From: Bacillus sp. HSf4
GTDB taxonomy: Bacteria > Bacillota > Bacilli > Bacillales > Bacillaceae
DNA: 64,000 bases
Reading direction: 5' to 3'
Assembly (NCBI RefSeq): GCF_029537375.1
Contig: NZ_CP120679.1
Coordinates: 415,501 to 479,500, forward strand
Numbering within the stretch: position 1 is the stretch's first letter; every line of letters begins with the position of its first letter. This document shows positions 9,130-17,997 of this stretch, in pieces. Position numbers and translations under genes: made by a program. The notes beneath the pieces are model-generated. The model made no database searches. It had not been told where the DNA came from and worked only from the letters and a program-made list of their open reading frames with translations.

Positions 9130-11190
9130 TTGAATGAAGATGGGTATCGGCTTGGAATAGACATTGGGGGGACATTTACCGATCTTTTTTTGCTAAACCC
9201 GAAAGACGGGGGTGTGACAGCCGTCAAAACCCCGACGGTTCCGGATGACCATGCACAAGGGATTGTGAACGGTTTAGCGATTTTGAAGGAAATGGATATT
9301 CAGCCGTCGCAGATTCATTATTTTATGCATGGCATGACCATTGGTTTAAATACATTACTGCAGCGAAAGGGAGCGAAAATTGCCCTGTTTGTAACAGAAG
9401 GTTTCCGCGATATTTTGTCACTTCAGCGTCTGCGCCTTCCGGTTCCCTATGACTTTAAATCGCGAATGCCGGAGCCGCTGATTCCCCGCAAATATGTGTT
9501 TCCGATTAAAGAAAGAATGCTTCACAACGGGGCTGAAAAGGCGCCGCTTCATGTAAAAGACATTGATGATGCGGTCGATAAAGTGTTGGAAGAAGGGATA
9601 ACCGGTATCGTTGTTTCTTTCCTTCACAGCTATCGCAATCCATTGCATGAACATCAGGCTGCGGAGCGAATCAAACTGAGAGCTCCGGAGTTGGAAGTGG
9701 TGGCGTCTTCCGAGCTGTGGCCGCAAATGAGGGAATACGAGCGAACTGTCATGTCAGTCGCCAATTTATACATAAAACCGAATGTGCAGCACTACTTCGA
9801 TACGCTCAAAAAGAGGCTCGCCGCTTCCGGTATATCGGCGCCGCCGTTTATCACGCAATCAAACGGGGGGCTGATGGATATAGAGTCTGCCGCCGAAGCC
9901 CCCGTCAAAACGCTTTTTTCAGGACCTGCGGCAGGAGTCATCGGGGCAATCCGCGCAGCTGAGGCCGCCGGTGTTAAAAATCTCATCACGCTTGATGTCG
10001 GCGGAACAAGCGCTGATATTTCCATTGTAGAAGAAGGAGAAGCCACACTGACCCAGTCCAACCAAATTTCCGGATTTCCGATTACCGTTCCGTCTGTTGC
10101 GATGTATTCGATTGGGGCGGGCGGAGGCTCTCTTGCATGGGTAGACAACGGCGGACTCTTAAAAGTCGGACCGGAGTCAGCGGGCTCAGACCCCGGCCCC
10201 GCCTGTTACGGAAAAGGAGAGAAGGCTGCGCTGACCGATGCGTTTCTTGTTTGCGGCTACTTAAATCCCGACCGGTTTGCCTCCGGCCGCATGAAGCTTT
10301 ACGAGGAGAAATCCGAGCAGGCGCTTCAGCCGTTTGCCGCCTATTTAAATACCGATGTTGAGCAGGCTGCCGATCAGATGATTCAAGTGGCTGTTGCCAA
10401 TATGTACACGGAGCTGAGCAATGTAATGGAGCAGCATGGAATTGATCCCCGTGAATTTAGCTTGGTGGCTTATGGTGGAGCCGGCCCTGTCACCGCAAAT
10501 TTTCTTGCGGAAGAGATTCAAGCGAAAAACGCGCTGATTCCGCCGAGCCCCGGCACTCTGTCCGCCCTGGGTGCTTTGACCGCCGATTTTGTATATGATG
10601 CGGTAAGTTCAAGACGGATGCTTCTTGAAGAACTGGACGGAGATGAATTAAAAGAGGAGTTTGAAAAGCTTGCCGAACAAGCAGAAAAATGGCTTGATAC
10701 ACAGCGTGTCAAGGTGCTGACGGAAAAATGTTTTCTTTACTTGCTGGATGCCCGTTATAAAGGGCAGGCTTTTGAAATTGAAGTGCCGGTGTCACGGACA
10801 TGTATTGAAGAAAAAAACATGAGGGAAATCGCAGACTCATTCCATCAGGTTTATCAGCGCAAATATGGACATAGCGACAAAAAAGCAAGCATTGAACTGA
10901 TGAATATCCGCGTCAGATTGATAGGAAAAACGCCAAAACCTCCAATAAAAGAAAGCGGCCAAACTGCGCAACCGGAAGCCGCGCCGGCAAGCCGGAGGCA
11001 GGTCATGCTGAAGGGCGGCGCATATCAAGCCGCTGTTTATAACCGCAGTGATCTGTCATGCGGGCAGCGCATTGAAGGACCGGCCATTATTGAGCAGGAT
11101 GATACAACTACGCTGATTTTGCCAAATTGGTCGGGTGCTATAGATCATGCGGGCAACTTGATCATTGAGCGGAAGGAGGGAAGGGCATGA
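9130..11190 (+). CDS. Hydantoinase/oxoprolinase subunit A (HyuA family)
   Basis: About 686-residue ATP-dependent amidohydrolase subunit. The N-terminal phosphate-binding motif of the actin-like fold is GIDIGGTFTD. LDVGGTSADISIVEEGE lies near residue 290 and VAYGGAGPVTANFLAEE near 450, in the order expected for N-methylhydantoinase A/5-oxoprolinase. These enzymes use ATP to open hydantoin or oxoproline rings, acting with the B subunit encoded by the next gene (4-bp overlap, ATGA). TTG at 9130 is preferred because AGAAGGGTGG sits 8 bases upstream; GTG at 9118 would be inside that site. The substrate is not determined by sequence; the polyamine-type transporter behind it suggests it is imported. 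Confidence 0.88.
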   Translation: MNEDGYRLGIDIGGTFTDLFLLNPKDGGVTAVKTPTVPDDHAQGIVNGLAILKEMDIQPSQIHYFMHGMTIGLNTLLQRKGAKIALFVTEGFRDILSLQRLRLPVPYDFKSRMPEPLIPRKYVFPIKERMLHNGAEKAPLHVKDIDDAVDKVLEEGITGIVVSFLHSYRNPLHEHQAAERIKLRAPELEVVASSELWPQMREYERTVMSVANLYIKPNVQHYFDTLKKRLAASGISAPPFITQSNGGLMDIESAAEAPVKTLFSGPAAGVIGAIRAAEAAGVKNLITLDVGGTSADISIVEEGEATLTQSNQISGFPITVPSVAMYSIGAGGGSLAWVDNGGLLKVGPESAGSDPGPACYGKGEKAALTDAFLVCGYLNPDRFASGRMKLYEEKSEQALQPFAAYLNTDVEQAADQMIQVAVANMYTELSNVMEQHGIDPREFSLVAYGGAGPVTANFLAEEIQAKNALIPPSPGTLSALGALTADFVYDAVSSRRMLLEELDGDELKEEFEKLAEQAEKWLDTQRVKVLTEKCFLYLLDARYKGQAFEIEVPVSRTCIEEKNMREIADSFHQVYQRKYGHSDKKASIELMNIRVRLIGKTPKPPIKESGQTAQPEAAPASRRQVMLKGGAYQAAVYNRSDLSCGQRIEGPAIIEQDDTTTLILPNWSGAIDHAGNLIIERKEGRA

Positions 11191-13157
11191 GGACAGACCC
11201 TGCAAGGCTGGAAATGATGAGAAGCTATTTTAATGCGATCGCAGCGGGGATGGGACACGTCATCGAACGGACATCCTTTACGACATTTGTGAAAGAATCG
11301 GCGGATTTTGCGGCTGCACTGGCCACCCCTGATGGGGAATTTTACGTTTATCCGAAAACAGTCGGCGTGACCATTTTTCTTGGGCTGTCGTTAAAGCGGG
11401 CAATTGAAGAAAGCGGGCCGTTTGAACCCGGAGACATTGTCATCACGAATGATCCTTATTCAACGGACGGCCTGGCGACTCATTTGCCTGATATCCACGT
11501 GTTTAAGCCGATTTTCATTGACGAGGAGATTGTCAGCTACGCCTGGTCCTTTGTCCATTGCAGCGATGTAGGGGGAATGGTTCCTGCCAGCATATCGCCG
11601 ACGGCAGTCGATATCCACCAGGAAGGCTTGAGAATACCGCCGGTCAAGATTTACAAAGCGGGAAAAGAGAACCTCGAGATATTGAAAGTCCTTCGGGCAA
11701 ACAGCAGGGCGCCTGAATTAAACGAAGGAGACATCAATGCGATGATTGCGGCGGTCAATACGGCGGAAATTCGTTTGAAGGCGATGGCCGGGAAGTTTGG
11801 GACGGAAGAAATCCGCCGGGGGATGGAGGATTTGCTTGAACAGGCGTCCATCAGGGCGGAACGGGTCTTTGCCCGCATTCCTGAAGGAACGTACAGTTTT
11901 TCTGATTACCTTGATGATGACATGATTTCCGATGTTCCGATTCGTCTTGCGGTTTCGGCAAAGGTTTCCGGGGGAAACATCACATTGGACTTTTCCGACT
12001 GCGATCCCCAGGTGCAAACCGCCTTTAATCTTGTGACAAACGGAAGCAAGCACTCATTTTTATATCAAGGTTTAATCCATTATATCATTAGCGAAGATCC
12101 GTTTATTCCCGTCAACGGAGGACTGACGAGGCCGATCGCCATCATCGCTCCGAAAGGAACATTGATCAATCCGGAATATCCGGCCTCTGTCGGGATCCGG
12201 CATTCGATAACGATGCGACTTTATAATGTCGTCCTCGGCGCATTGGCAAAGGCGCTGGCGAAGGACATTCCCGCCGCAGGCGCGGGACAGTCGGCTATTG
12301 TTGTTCTTTCCGTTCCCGATGAATCGGGAGGCGGCAGGAAAACGTCTGTCGTCGAACCGATGGGCGGAGGAGGCGGCGGTCAGCATAACATGGACGGCGC
12401 AGACGGGATTGACCATGCCTCGGGCTTTTTAAAAAATACGCCGATCGAAAGTCTGGAACAGCACATTGACATTCATGTCCTCCGTTATGAGTTGATCAAA
12501 GATACTGCGGGATCGGGCTTATACCGGGGCGGTCATGCCATCGGGCTCGATTTTGAAACGACTGCATCTGAATCCATTGTCACAGCGAGGGGAATGGAGC
12601 GGCTGCGCTTTCAGCCATGGGGTCTTGCCGGCGGAACAGCCGGAGCGCCCGGCCGGGTCCGTCTTCATCCCGATGGACCTTCGGAAAAAATCATTCCGAA
12701 GATCGATGTGCTGCATTTGACGCAAGGGGATGTCATCAGCATTCATTCTCCGGGCGGAGGCGGATGGGGAGACCCTTTTCAAAGGGATCCCAAACTGATA
12801 TTAAAAGAAGTTGAGTCAGGGCTGCTGAGTGAGGAAGCAGCATTCCGGCAATACGGTGTGGCGTTTGTGAAAAATGGTGGCCGCTTGGTTGTCGATCAAG
12901 AGAAAACAAGCATCATGAGAAAAAACAGAGCGGGTGAGTTGACACACTGGGATTTCGGCAAGGAAAGGGAAGCGTATGAACGACGCTGGACAGAGGAAGC
13001 CAGCAGCGCTCTTGCCCGGCTGCTTCGAACACTTCCGGCGCATCAAAGGTCAAGTGTGAAACATCTTGTGCACCATTACTTTTCAAAAGAAGATCATGAA
13101 CCGATCAGCAAACAGGCGGTTACAGATGTTTTTACGAAATGGGCAGGCGAAAAATAA
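11187..13157 (+). CDS. Hydantoinase/oxoprolinase subunit B (HyuB family)
   Basis: 656-residue partner of the A subunit. Typical HyuB segments are visible: VIERTSFTTFVKESADFA near residue 25, the metal-site-like NDPYSTDGLATHLPDIHVFKP near 90, and a glycine-rich MGGGGGGQHNMDGADG loop near 395. The run SPGGGGWGDPFQRDP lies near residue 525. Length is typical for a separate B subunit. The ATG overlaps the end of hyuA and follows GGAGGGAAGGG, so both chains should be made in step. Together they would hydrolyse a cyclic amide in the cytosol at the cost of ATP. Confidence 0.88.
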   Translation: MRTDPARLEMMRSYFNAIAAGMGHVIERTSFTTFVKESADFAAALATPDGEFYVYPKTVGVTIFLGLSLKRAIEESGPFEPGDIVITNDPYSTDGLATHLPDIHVFKPIFIDEEIVSYAWSFVHCSDVGGMVPASISPTAVDIHQEGLRIPPVKIYKAGKENLEILKVLRANSRAPELNEGDINAMIAAVNTAEIRLKAMAGKFGTEEIRRGMEDLLEQASIRAERVFARIPEGTYSFSDYLDDDMISDVPIRLAVSAKVSGGNITLDFSDCDPQVQTAFNLVTNGSKHSFLYQGLIHYIISEDPFIPVNGGLTRPIAIIAPKGTLINPEYPASVGIRHSITMRLYNVVLGALAKALAKDIPAAGAGQSAIVVLSVPDESGGGRKTSVVEPMGGGGGGQHNMDGADGIDHASGFLKNTPIESLEQHIDIHVLRYELIKDTAGSGLYRGGHAIGLDFETTASESIVTARGMERLRFQPWGLAGGTAGAPGRVRLHPDGPSEKIIPKIDVLHLTQGDVISIHSPGGGGWGDPFQRDPKLILKEVESGLLSEEAAFRQYGVAFVKNGGRLVVDQEKTSIMRKNRAGELTHWDFGKEREAYERRWTEEASSALARLLRTLPAHQRSSVKHLVHHYFSKEDHEPISKQAVTDVFTKWAGEK

Positions 13158-13179
13158 TATGAAAAATGGTGAGAAAACA

Positions 13180-14262
13180 ATGAAAAGAAAAATATCTGTT
13201 TTGTTTGTTCTATCGCTTGGATTGATTCTTCTGCTTTCTGCTTGCGGCGGGGCCGGCGGCCGGGAAAGCAAAAAATCCGATACCGTTGTGATCGGTGTAT
13301 ACGGCGGTGATTGGGAAAAACATATAAAGCCGAGCATTCAGGCATTTGAAAAGGATACAGGTCTGAAAGTCAAGATCGTCTCAGGGACAGACTCTGAATG
13401 GTTCACGAAACTAAAAGCCTCCAATGGCCGTCATGCGCCATATGACCTCCTCATTTTGCAGCCTGATACGATTAAACGGGCTCAAGTTGCTGGGCTGCTT
13501 GAACCGATCGACCAACAAAAGGTTCCGAATCTAAAAGATTTGTATCATTCCGTGCAGAAACGCTTCACTGTTGATGGAAAGCAGTATGCAGCAGGCTTCA
13601 GCATGGGACAGCTCGGGATTGCATACCGCAAAGATCTCGTACCGCAAGAACCGAAGCGGTGGACCGATCTTTGGAATAAAAGCTATCAAGGTCATGTGGC
13701 TATCTCCTCTCCCGCTTATTCGGCCGGCCTTCAGTTTTTGTCCGGTTTAATAAATGCGCAAGGCGGTATGGAATCAAATTCAAAAGATGTGGACAAAGCG
13801 TTCAACAGTTTGGCTGATTTGAAAAAAAATGTAACGGCTTATCCTGATAATCCGGGATCGATTCAAACGCTTCTTGAGCGGGGGGATGCATGGGTTGTAC
13901 CGTTCTGGGACGGTCGTGCTTTTTCCCTTGAGCATTCAGGACTTAATGTAGGGTTTGCCTACCCTGAAGAAGGGGCGGTGGCAGCTGTCGCCAGCTGGGC
14001 TGTAATGAAAGGAAGCCCTAATGAGGATAACGCTTATCAGCTGCTGAATCATTTGATCAGTCCTGAGGTGCAAAAAGATTTTGCAGATCGGACGTTTTAC
14101 GGCATGACCAATCAAAAAGTGAAATACAGCGAAAAATTAAAAGGGAAAATCAAGGTCGGTGAAAGGTATTACAGCAATTTGAAATGGGTCGACTATGAAA
14201 CAGCGACGAAAGAATTAGGAGACTGGACAAATCGCTGGAATCAAGTTCTCGGCGGAAAATAG
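13180..14262 (+). CDS. Substrate-binding lipoprotein of a polyamine-type ABC transporter
   Basis: 360-residue extracellular solute-binding protein of the PotD/SBP_bac_8 class. A signal peptide with a lipobox (LLSAC, Cys22 as lipid anchor) is followed by VVIGVYGGDWEKHIKPSIQ, the usual first strand and helix of this class. ATG at 13180 is chosen because GGTGAG precedes it and the signal peptide then has the usual length; an in-frame ATG at 13159 lies upstream. It is followed directly by ATPase and two permease genes, so it should bind the imported ligand at the cell surface. Class members bind spermidine, putrescine, ferric iron, thiamine or modified amino acids; the ligand here is unknown. Confidence 0.85.
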   Translation: MKRKISVLFVLSLGLILLLSACGGAGGRESKKSDTVVIGVYGGDWEKHIKPSIQAFEKDTGLKVKIVSGTDSEWFTKLKASNGRHAPYDLLILQPDTIKRAQVAGLLEPIDQQKVPNLKDLYHSVQKRFTVDGKQYAAGFSMGQLGIAYRKDLVPQEPKRWTDLWNKSYQGHVAISSPAYSAGLQFLSGLINAQGGMESNSKDVDKAFNSLADLKKNVTAYPDNPGSIQTLLERGDAWVVPFWDGRAFSLEHSGLNVGFAYPEEGAVAAVASWAVMKGSPNEDNAYQLLNHLISPEVQKDFADRTFYGMTNQKVKYSEKLKGKIKVGERYYSNLKWVDYETATKELGDWTNRWNQVLGGK

Positions 14263-14271
14263 GTGACGATC

Positions 14272-15396
14272 ATGAGCGGAATTCAGATTCAGCATGTCAG
14301 CCGGCATTTTGGGGACACCATCGCATTGGAAGATGTACAGCTTGAGGTCAAGGAAGGGGAGTTTTTCTCACTGCTTGGTCCGAGCGGGTGCGGAAAGTCT
14401 ACTCTTCTTCATATCATCGCCGGATTTCTTCAGCCGACCTCTGGTTCTGTATATATAGGAGGGCGGGACATTACTGATGTGCCGCCCTATCACCGGCAGA
14501 TCGGCCTGGTTTTTCAAGACTATGCCTTATTCCCTCATTTGAATGTCTTCGACAATGTCGCATATGGCTTAAGGGTGAGAAAAATGCCGCGGAAAGAGCT
14601 CAAAGAACGCGTAATGGAGAGCCTTGGATTCGTCAGGCTTGAAGCATTTGCCGGGCGGATGCCGCATCAGCTGAGCGGCGGCCAGAAGCAGCGGGTGGCG
14701 ATTGCGCGGGCATTGGCCGTTCAGCCATCGGTCCTGCTGCTTGATGAACCGTTAAGCAATCTTGATGCAAAATTGCGCAAAGATATGCAATTTGAACTGC
14801 GAAGCATCCAAAGGCGGGTCGGGATTACAACGATTCTTGTGACCCACGATCAGGAGGAAGCGTTAAGCTTATCAGACAGAATCGGTATCCTTGGCAAGGG
14901 AAGGCTTCAGCAGCTTGGAACCCCGCTTGAGGTGTATCGAACGCCCGCCAACCGGTTTGCCGCCGAATTTATCGGACAGGTCAATCTGTTTGAGGCGCGT
15001 TCGACAGGAATTGGACACAATCAAACGGGATATCGTTATGAGGTTCCGGATATTGAAGTGTATGAAGGTGTACCGCTGTCTTTTGAGATCAGCAGCGATA
15101 CCTTAAAAAAATATCATCCTTCCGTGTTGTTTATGCTGCGTCCGGAAAGAGTTTCCGTTTTTCCGAAGCAGCAGGACGTTCAGGCCAAAGGTCTGCCGGC
15201 AACATTAACGGAGGTCGGCTATATTGGAAATGCCCTTCGTCTAAAGGCGTCCTTCATCAATGGGGAGATGATCATTCAGGCGCCGGATCCGCAGTTTCCC
15301 GAATTGCCGAAACCGGGTGATCAAGTTTATCTTGCGTGGGATTCGGAAGACCTTGTCCCTCTTGATATAAAGGAGGAAGCAGATGGCTTTAGATAA
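14272..15396 (+). CDS. ABC transporter ATPase, PotA-like
   Basis: About 374-residue ATP-binding subunit. Walker A GPSGCGKST lies near residue 40, the Q-loop in LVFQDYALFPHLNVFDNVAYGL, the signature LSGGQKQRVAIARAL, Walker B VLLLDEPLSNLDAKLR, and the switch histidine in VTHDQEEAL. A C-terminal TOBE-type regulatory part (MLRPERVSV) follows, as in spermidine/putrescine and related importers. ATG at 14272 follows AGGTGA by 6 bases; GTG at 14263 directly after the previous stop is the alternative. It powers the permease pair encoded downstream. Confidence 0.9.
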   Translation: MSGIQIQHVSRHFGDTIALEDVQLEVKEGEFFSLLGPSGCGKSTLLHIIAGFLQPTSGSVYIGGRDITDVPPYHRQIGLVFQDYALFPHLNVFDNVAYGLRVRKMPRKELKERVMESLGFVRLEAFAGRMPHQLSGGQKQRVAIARALAVQPSVLLLDEPLSNLDAKLRKDMQFELRSIQRRVGITTILVTHDQEEALSLSDRIGILGKGRLQQLGTPLEVYRTPANRFAAEFIGQVNLFEARSTGIGHNQTGYRYEVPDIEVYEGVPLSFEISSDTLKKYHPSVLFMLRPERVSVFPKQQDVQAKGLPATLTEVGYIGNALRLKASFINGEMIIQAPDPQFPELPKPGDQVYLAWDSEDLVPLDIKEEADGFR

Positions 15397-16249
15397 TCAA
15401 AAACGCTTCTATTGGCTGCTGCTGGTGCCTGCGCTGTTGTTTCTCGGCGTTTTTCTCGTGCTTCCGTTTATTCTTCTGCTCATTTTAAGTTTCAGAGATG
15501 TCGACGACATGATGAATACACTGGCTACATTCAGTTTTTCCCATTACATCGAAGTGTTTACTTCAGATGTTTATCTCAAAACGGTTGGAACGACGCTGTG
15601 GACGGCGCTGGAAACAACCGTTTTGTGCCTCGTTATGGCTTATCCGGCGGCATACTTGCTCGTTAAGGCGCCTACGCGAAAATGGCGGGCGCTGTTTTAT
15701 ATTTTGCTTGTCTCACCGCTGCTCACCAGCGTCGTGATTCGGACATTCTCGTGGATTGTGCTGCTTTCGCAAAACGGCATGATCAATGAAGCGCTGCTTC
15801 ATATGAAGCTGATTGACAAGCCTCTCCCGCTTTTATGGAATATGAATGCGGTCATCATTGCTTATGTCCAGGTCATGCTTCCGTTTGCTGTATTGCCGAT
15901 TGCCGGCTCATTAAGCGACATGAAACCGAATCTCAAGTATGCTTCCATGAGTCTAGGGGCGGGGAGGCTGCGGACGTTTTTTTGCGTTACACTGCCTCTG
16001 ACGATTCCCGGCCTGATCACAGGCGCTATGATTGTTTTTTCGCTTGCTGCCGGGAGTTATATTACCCCGCTTTTAGTCGGAGGGCGGATGCAGCCGCTGC
16101 TTCCCCTGTCGATCTATCAGCAGGTGATGCAGGTGTTTCATTTGCCGCTTGCGGCTGCCATGTCTTTTACTTTATTGGCCGCTGTATGTGTGATTGTCGC
16201 TATCCTTGCATTTATTCTTAAGAGATGGGAGGCGAGAATGAATGGTTAA
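15383..16249 (+). CDS. ABC transporter permease, PotB-like
   Basis: 288-residue membrane protein with about six hydrophobic segments, beginning with FYWLLLVPALLFLGVFLVLPFILLL. The EAA loop that contacts the ATPase reads YASMSLGAGRLRTFFCVTLPLTIPG near residue 190. It overlaps the ATPase gene by 14 bp and starts behind a perfect AAAGGAGG ribosome binding site. It pairs with the next gene to form the membrane channel of the importer. Confidence 0.9.
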   Translation: MALDNQKRFYWLLLVPALLFLGVFLVLPFILLLILSFRDVDDMMNTLATFSFSHYIEVFTSDVYLKTVGTTLWTALETTVLCLVMAYPAAYLLVKAPTRKWRALFYILLVSPLLTSVVIRTFSWIVLLSQNGMINEALLHMKLIDKPLPLLWNMNAVIIAYVQVMLPFAVLPIAGSLSDMKPNLKYASMSLGAGRLRTFFCVTLPLTIPGLITGAMIVFSLAAGSYITPLLVGGRMQPLLPLSIYQQVMQVFHLPLAAAMSFTLLAAVCVIVAILAFILKRWEARMNG

Positions 16250-17054
16250 GAGATTCCGACGCAAGTCTTCGGGGAAGTGGATTGATTTGAGTGTGTGGTC
16301 CGCCGGGCTTTTCGTGTACCTTTTTTTGTCGCTTCCTGTGTTTGTCATTGCACTGTCGGCGTTCAGCCCTTCCGAATATCCGCAGTTCCCGCCTGCCGGT
16401 TTTTCATTGCGTTGGTTTGCCGGGATTTTTGCGAACGATGAATGGATGGACTCCATATGGATCAGCTGCCTGCTTCTGGCGATTGTGACGCCGCTTACGG
16501 TCATGTTTGGAACCGCGGCATCGTATGCACTGGCAAGGCTGGAGTTTCCAGGGAAGCATGCCCTTCAAGCTTTCATTTTATCACCGCTGATGATTCCCCA
16601 GATTGTTTTGGGGGTGGCGCTTCTTTATTTGTTCACGATGATGGGGATCAATGGAAGTGTGACAGGCCTTGTGATCGGACATATGCTGATCAGCCTTCCC
16701 TATGTCGTCCGGACGGTCGGTGTCAGTGTGGCGAACCTGGATCCGAAGCTTGAACTGGCTTCCATGAGTCTTGGTGTAAGTCCATTGCAAACCTTTTTAA
16801 AAGTATCTCTGCCGCTGATGAAGCCGGGTATCATGGCGGGCGCTGTTTTTTCCGCAGTGACCTCGTTTGGGGAAATCTCAATCAGTCTTTTTGTTTCCTC
16901 GCCGACGGTTACGCCTGTGCCGGTCAGAACGTTCAGCTATATTGATCAGACCTTCGATCCGAGCGTGAATGCCATCTCTGTCATCTTTATCGTGATCTCC
17001 GTTGTTGCGCTGATCATCATCGAGCGGACGATCGGTCTTTCCAAAACCATATAA
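16242..17054 (+). CDS. ABC transporter permease, PotC-like
   Basis: 270-residue membrane protein with about six transmembrane helices. Its EAA loop (LASMSLGVSPLQTFLKVSLPLMKPG) lies near residue 175. It overlaps the previous permease gene by 8 bp and is the last gene of the operon, which ends at a terminator at 17063-17089. It is the second half of the transport channel. Confidence 0.9.
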   Translation: MVKRFRRKSSGKWIDLSVWSAGLFVYLFLSLPVFVIALSAFSPSEYPQFPPAGFSLRWFAGIFANDEWMDSIWISCLLLAIVTPLTVMFGTAASYALARLEFPGKHALQAFILSPLMIPQIVLGVALLYLFTMMGINGSVTGLVIGHMLISLPYVVRTVGVSVANLDPKLELASMSLGVSPLQTFLKVSLPLMKPGIMAGAVFSAVTSFGEISISLFVSSPTVTPVPVRTFSYIDQTFDPSVNAISVIFIVISVVALIIIERTIGLSKTI

Positions 17055-17062
17055 GGACATGA

Positions 17063-17089
17063 AGACAAGCAGACTGCTTGTCTTTTGTT
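17063..17089 (+). terminator. Terminator of the hydantoinase-transporter operon
   Basis: An 8-bp stem AGACAAGC/GCTTGTCT with a 5-nt loop runs into TTTTGTTGTTTT, 8 bases after the last permease gene. Confidence 0.8.
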
Positions 17090-17101
17090 GTTTTGAAAGG
17101 A

Positions 17102-17142
17102 TTGACAAACCGTTTTCAACGGAGTAGTATTTATAAATACTA
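17102..17142 (+). promoter_or_regulatory. Sigma-A promoter overlapped by an 18-bp palindrome
   Basis: TTGACA (17102-17107), 17 bp, TAGTAT (17125-17130). The -10 is the left arm of the perfect palindrome TAGTATTTATAAATACTA (17125-17142), and a further TAGTAT follows. A protein bound here would block the promoter, so autoregulation by the TrmB-type regulator encoded 36 bp downstream is likely (inference). Confidence 0.7.
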
Positions 17143-17178
17143 GTAGTATTAAAAAACACCACTTTAGGAGGAGCGGAC

Positions 17179-17979
17179 ATGATTGAAGAATTAAAGCAGC
17201 TCGGGCTTTCCGAATTAGAGGCGCGCTGTTACATCACATTGCATGAACAATCGGGCATGACGGGGTATGAAGTCGCCAAAAGGGTATCAACCTCAAGATC
17301 AAATGTATATGCTGCATTGAGGGGGCTTGTGGATAAAGGGATATGCCGTGTCACCAAAGGAGAAACGGACCGTTACGATGCTGTCCCGATTCAGCAGGTT
17401 GTTACATATTTGCAGGCGGAGTTTGCAAAAACATCGAGCATTCTGATCAAGCAATTGAATACGCCGCCGGAACCAGCCCCTTCGTTTTATCACTGGGAGG
17501 GGGATAAACGATTGAATACAGCGATTAAAAGGCTGATTGCCAATGCGAAAAAAACGCTTGTCGTCGATATTTGGGCGGAGAACCTGCACCGGATTGAAGA
17601 TGAGTTGTTAGCCGCGGAACAGCGCGGGGTCACGGTTATTTTGATCAGTTTGGGCGAATGTGAAACCGAACTTCAAAACGTTTTTATCCATAAACGCAAA
17701 GATATTGAGCGGTCATGGCCGCGGTACGGCGCCAAAAAGGTCTCCGTGCTGGCCGACAGCAAGGAAGCAATTGTCGGCAGCCTCGACGGCCAGATGAAGC
17801 CGTCTGCCATAGAGACGAATCACCCTTCTGTGATTGAGCTGTTGAAGAATGCCTTCTTTGATGATCTGGTGATGATGCACATTGAAAATGACTTCGGTGC
17901 TGAAATAACCGGGAAATACGGCAAAGATTTTCAATCATTAATCGATTATTATGCAAAAGAAAAAGGCTGGGATATCTAA
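17179..17979 (+). CDS. TrmB-family transcriptional regulator
   Basis: 266-residue predicted DNA-binding protein. The N-terminal winged helix-turn-helix (LGLSELEARCYITLHEQSGMTG, then VAKRVSTSRSNVYAALRGL) is the TrmB signature. The rest (residues about 105-266) resembles the phospholipase D-like effector domain of TrmB proteins (HWEGDKRLNTAIKRLI, LVVDIWAENL). Such regulators usually bind sugars or other small ligands. The GGAGGAG site before ATG 17179 is strong. Its neighbours suggest it controls the adjoining transporter and hydantoinase genes and the MFS gene 18 bp downstream. Confidence 0.85.
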   Translation: MIEELKQLGLSELEARCYITLHEQSGMTGYEVAKRVSTSRSNVYAALRGLVDKGICRVTKGETDRYDAVPIQQVVTYLQAEFAKTSSILIKQLNTPPEPAPSFYHWEGDKRLNTAIKRLIANAKKTLVVDIWAENLHRIEDELLAAEQRGVTVILISLGECETELQNVFIHKRKDIERSWPRYGAKKVSVLADSKEAIVGSLDGQMKPSAIETNHPSVIELLKNAFFDDLVMMHIENDFGAEITGKYGKDFQSLIDYYAKEKGWDI

Positions 17980-17997
17980 TTTAGAGAGGTGAAATGA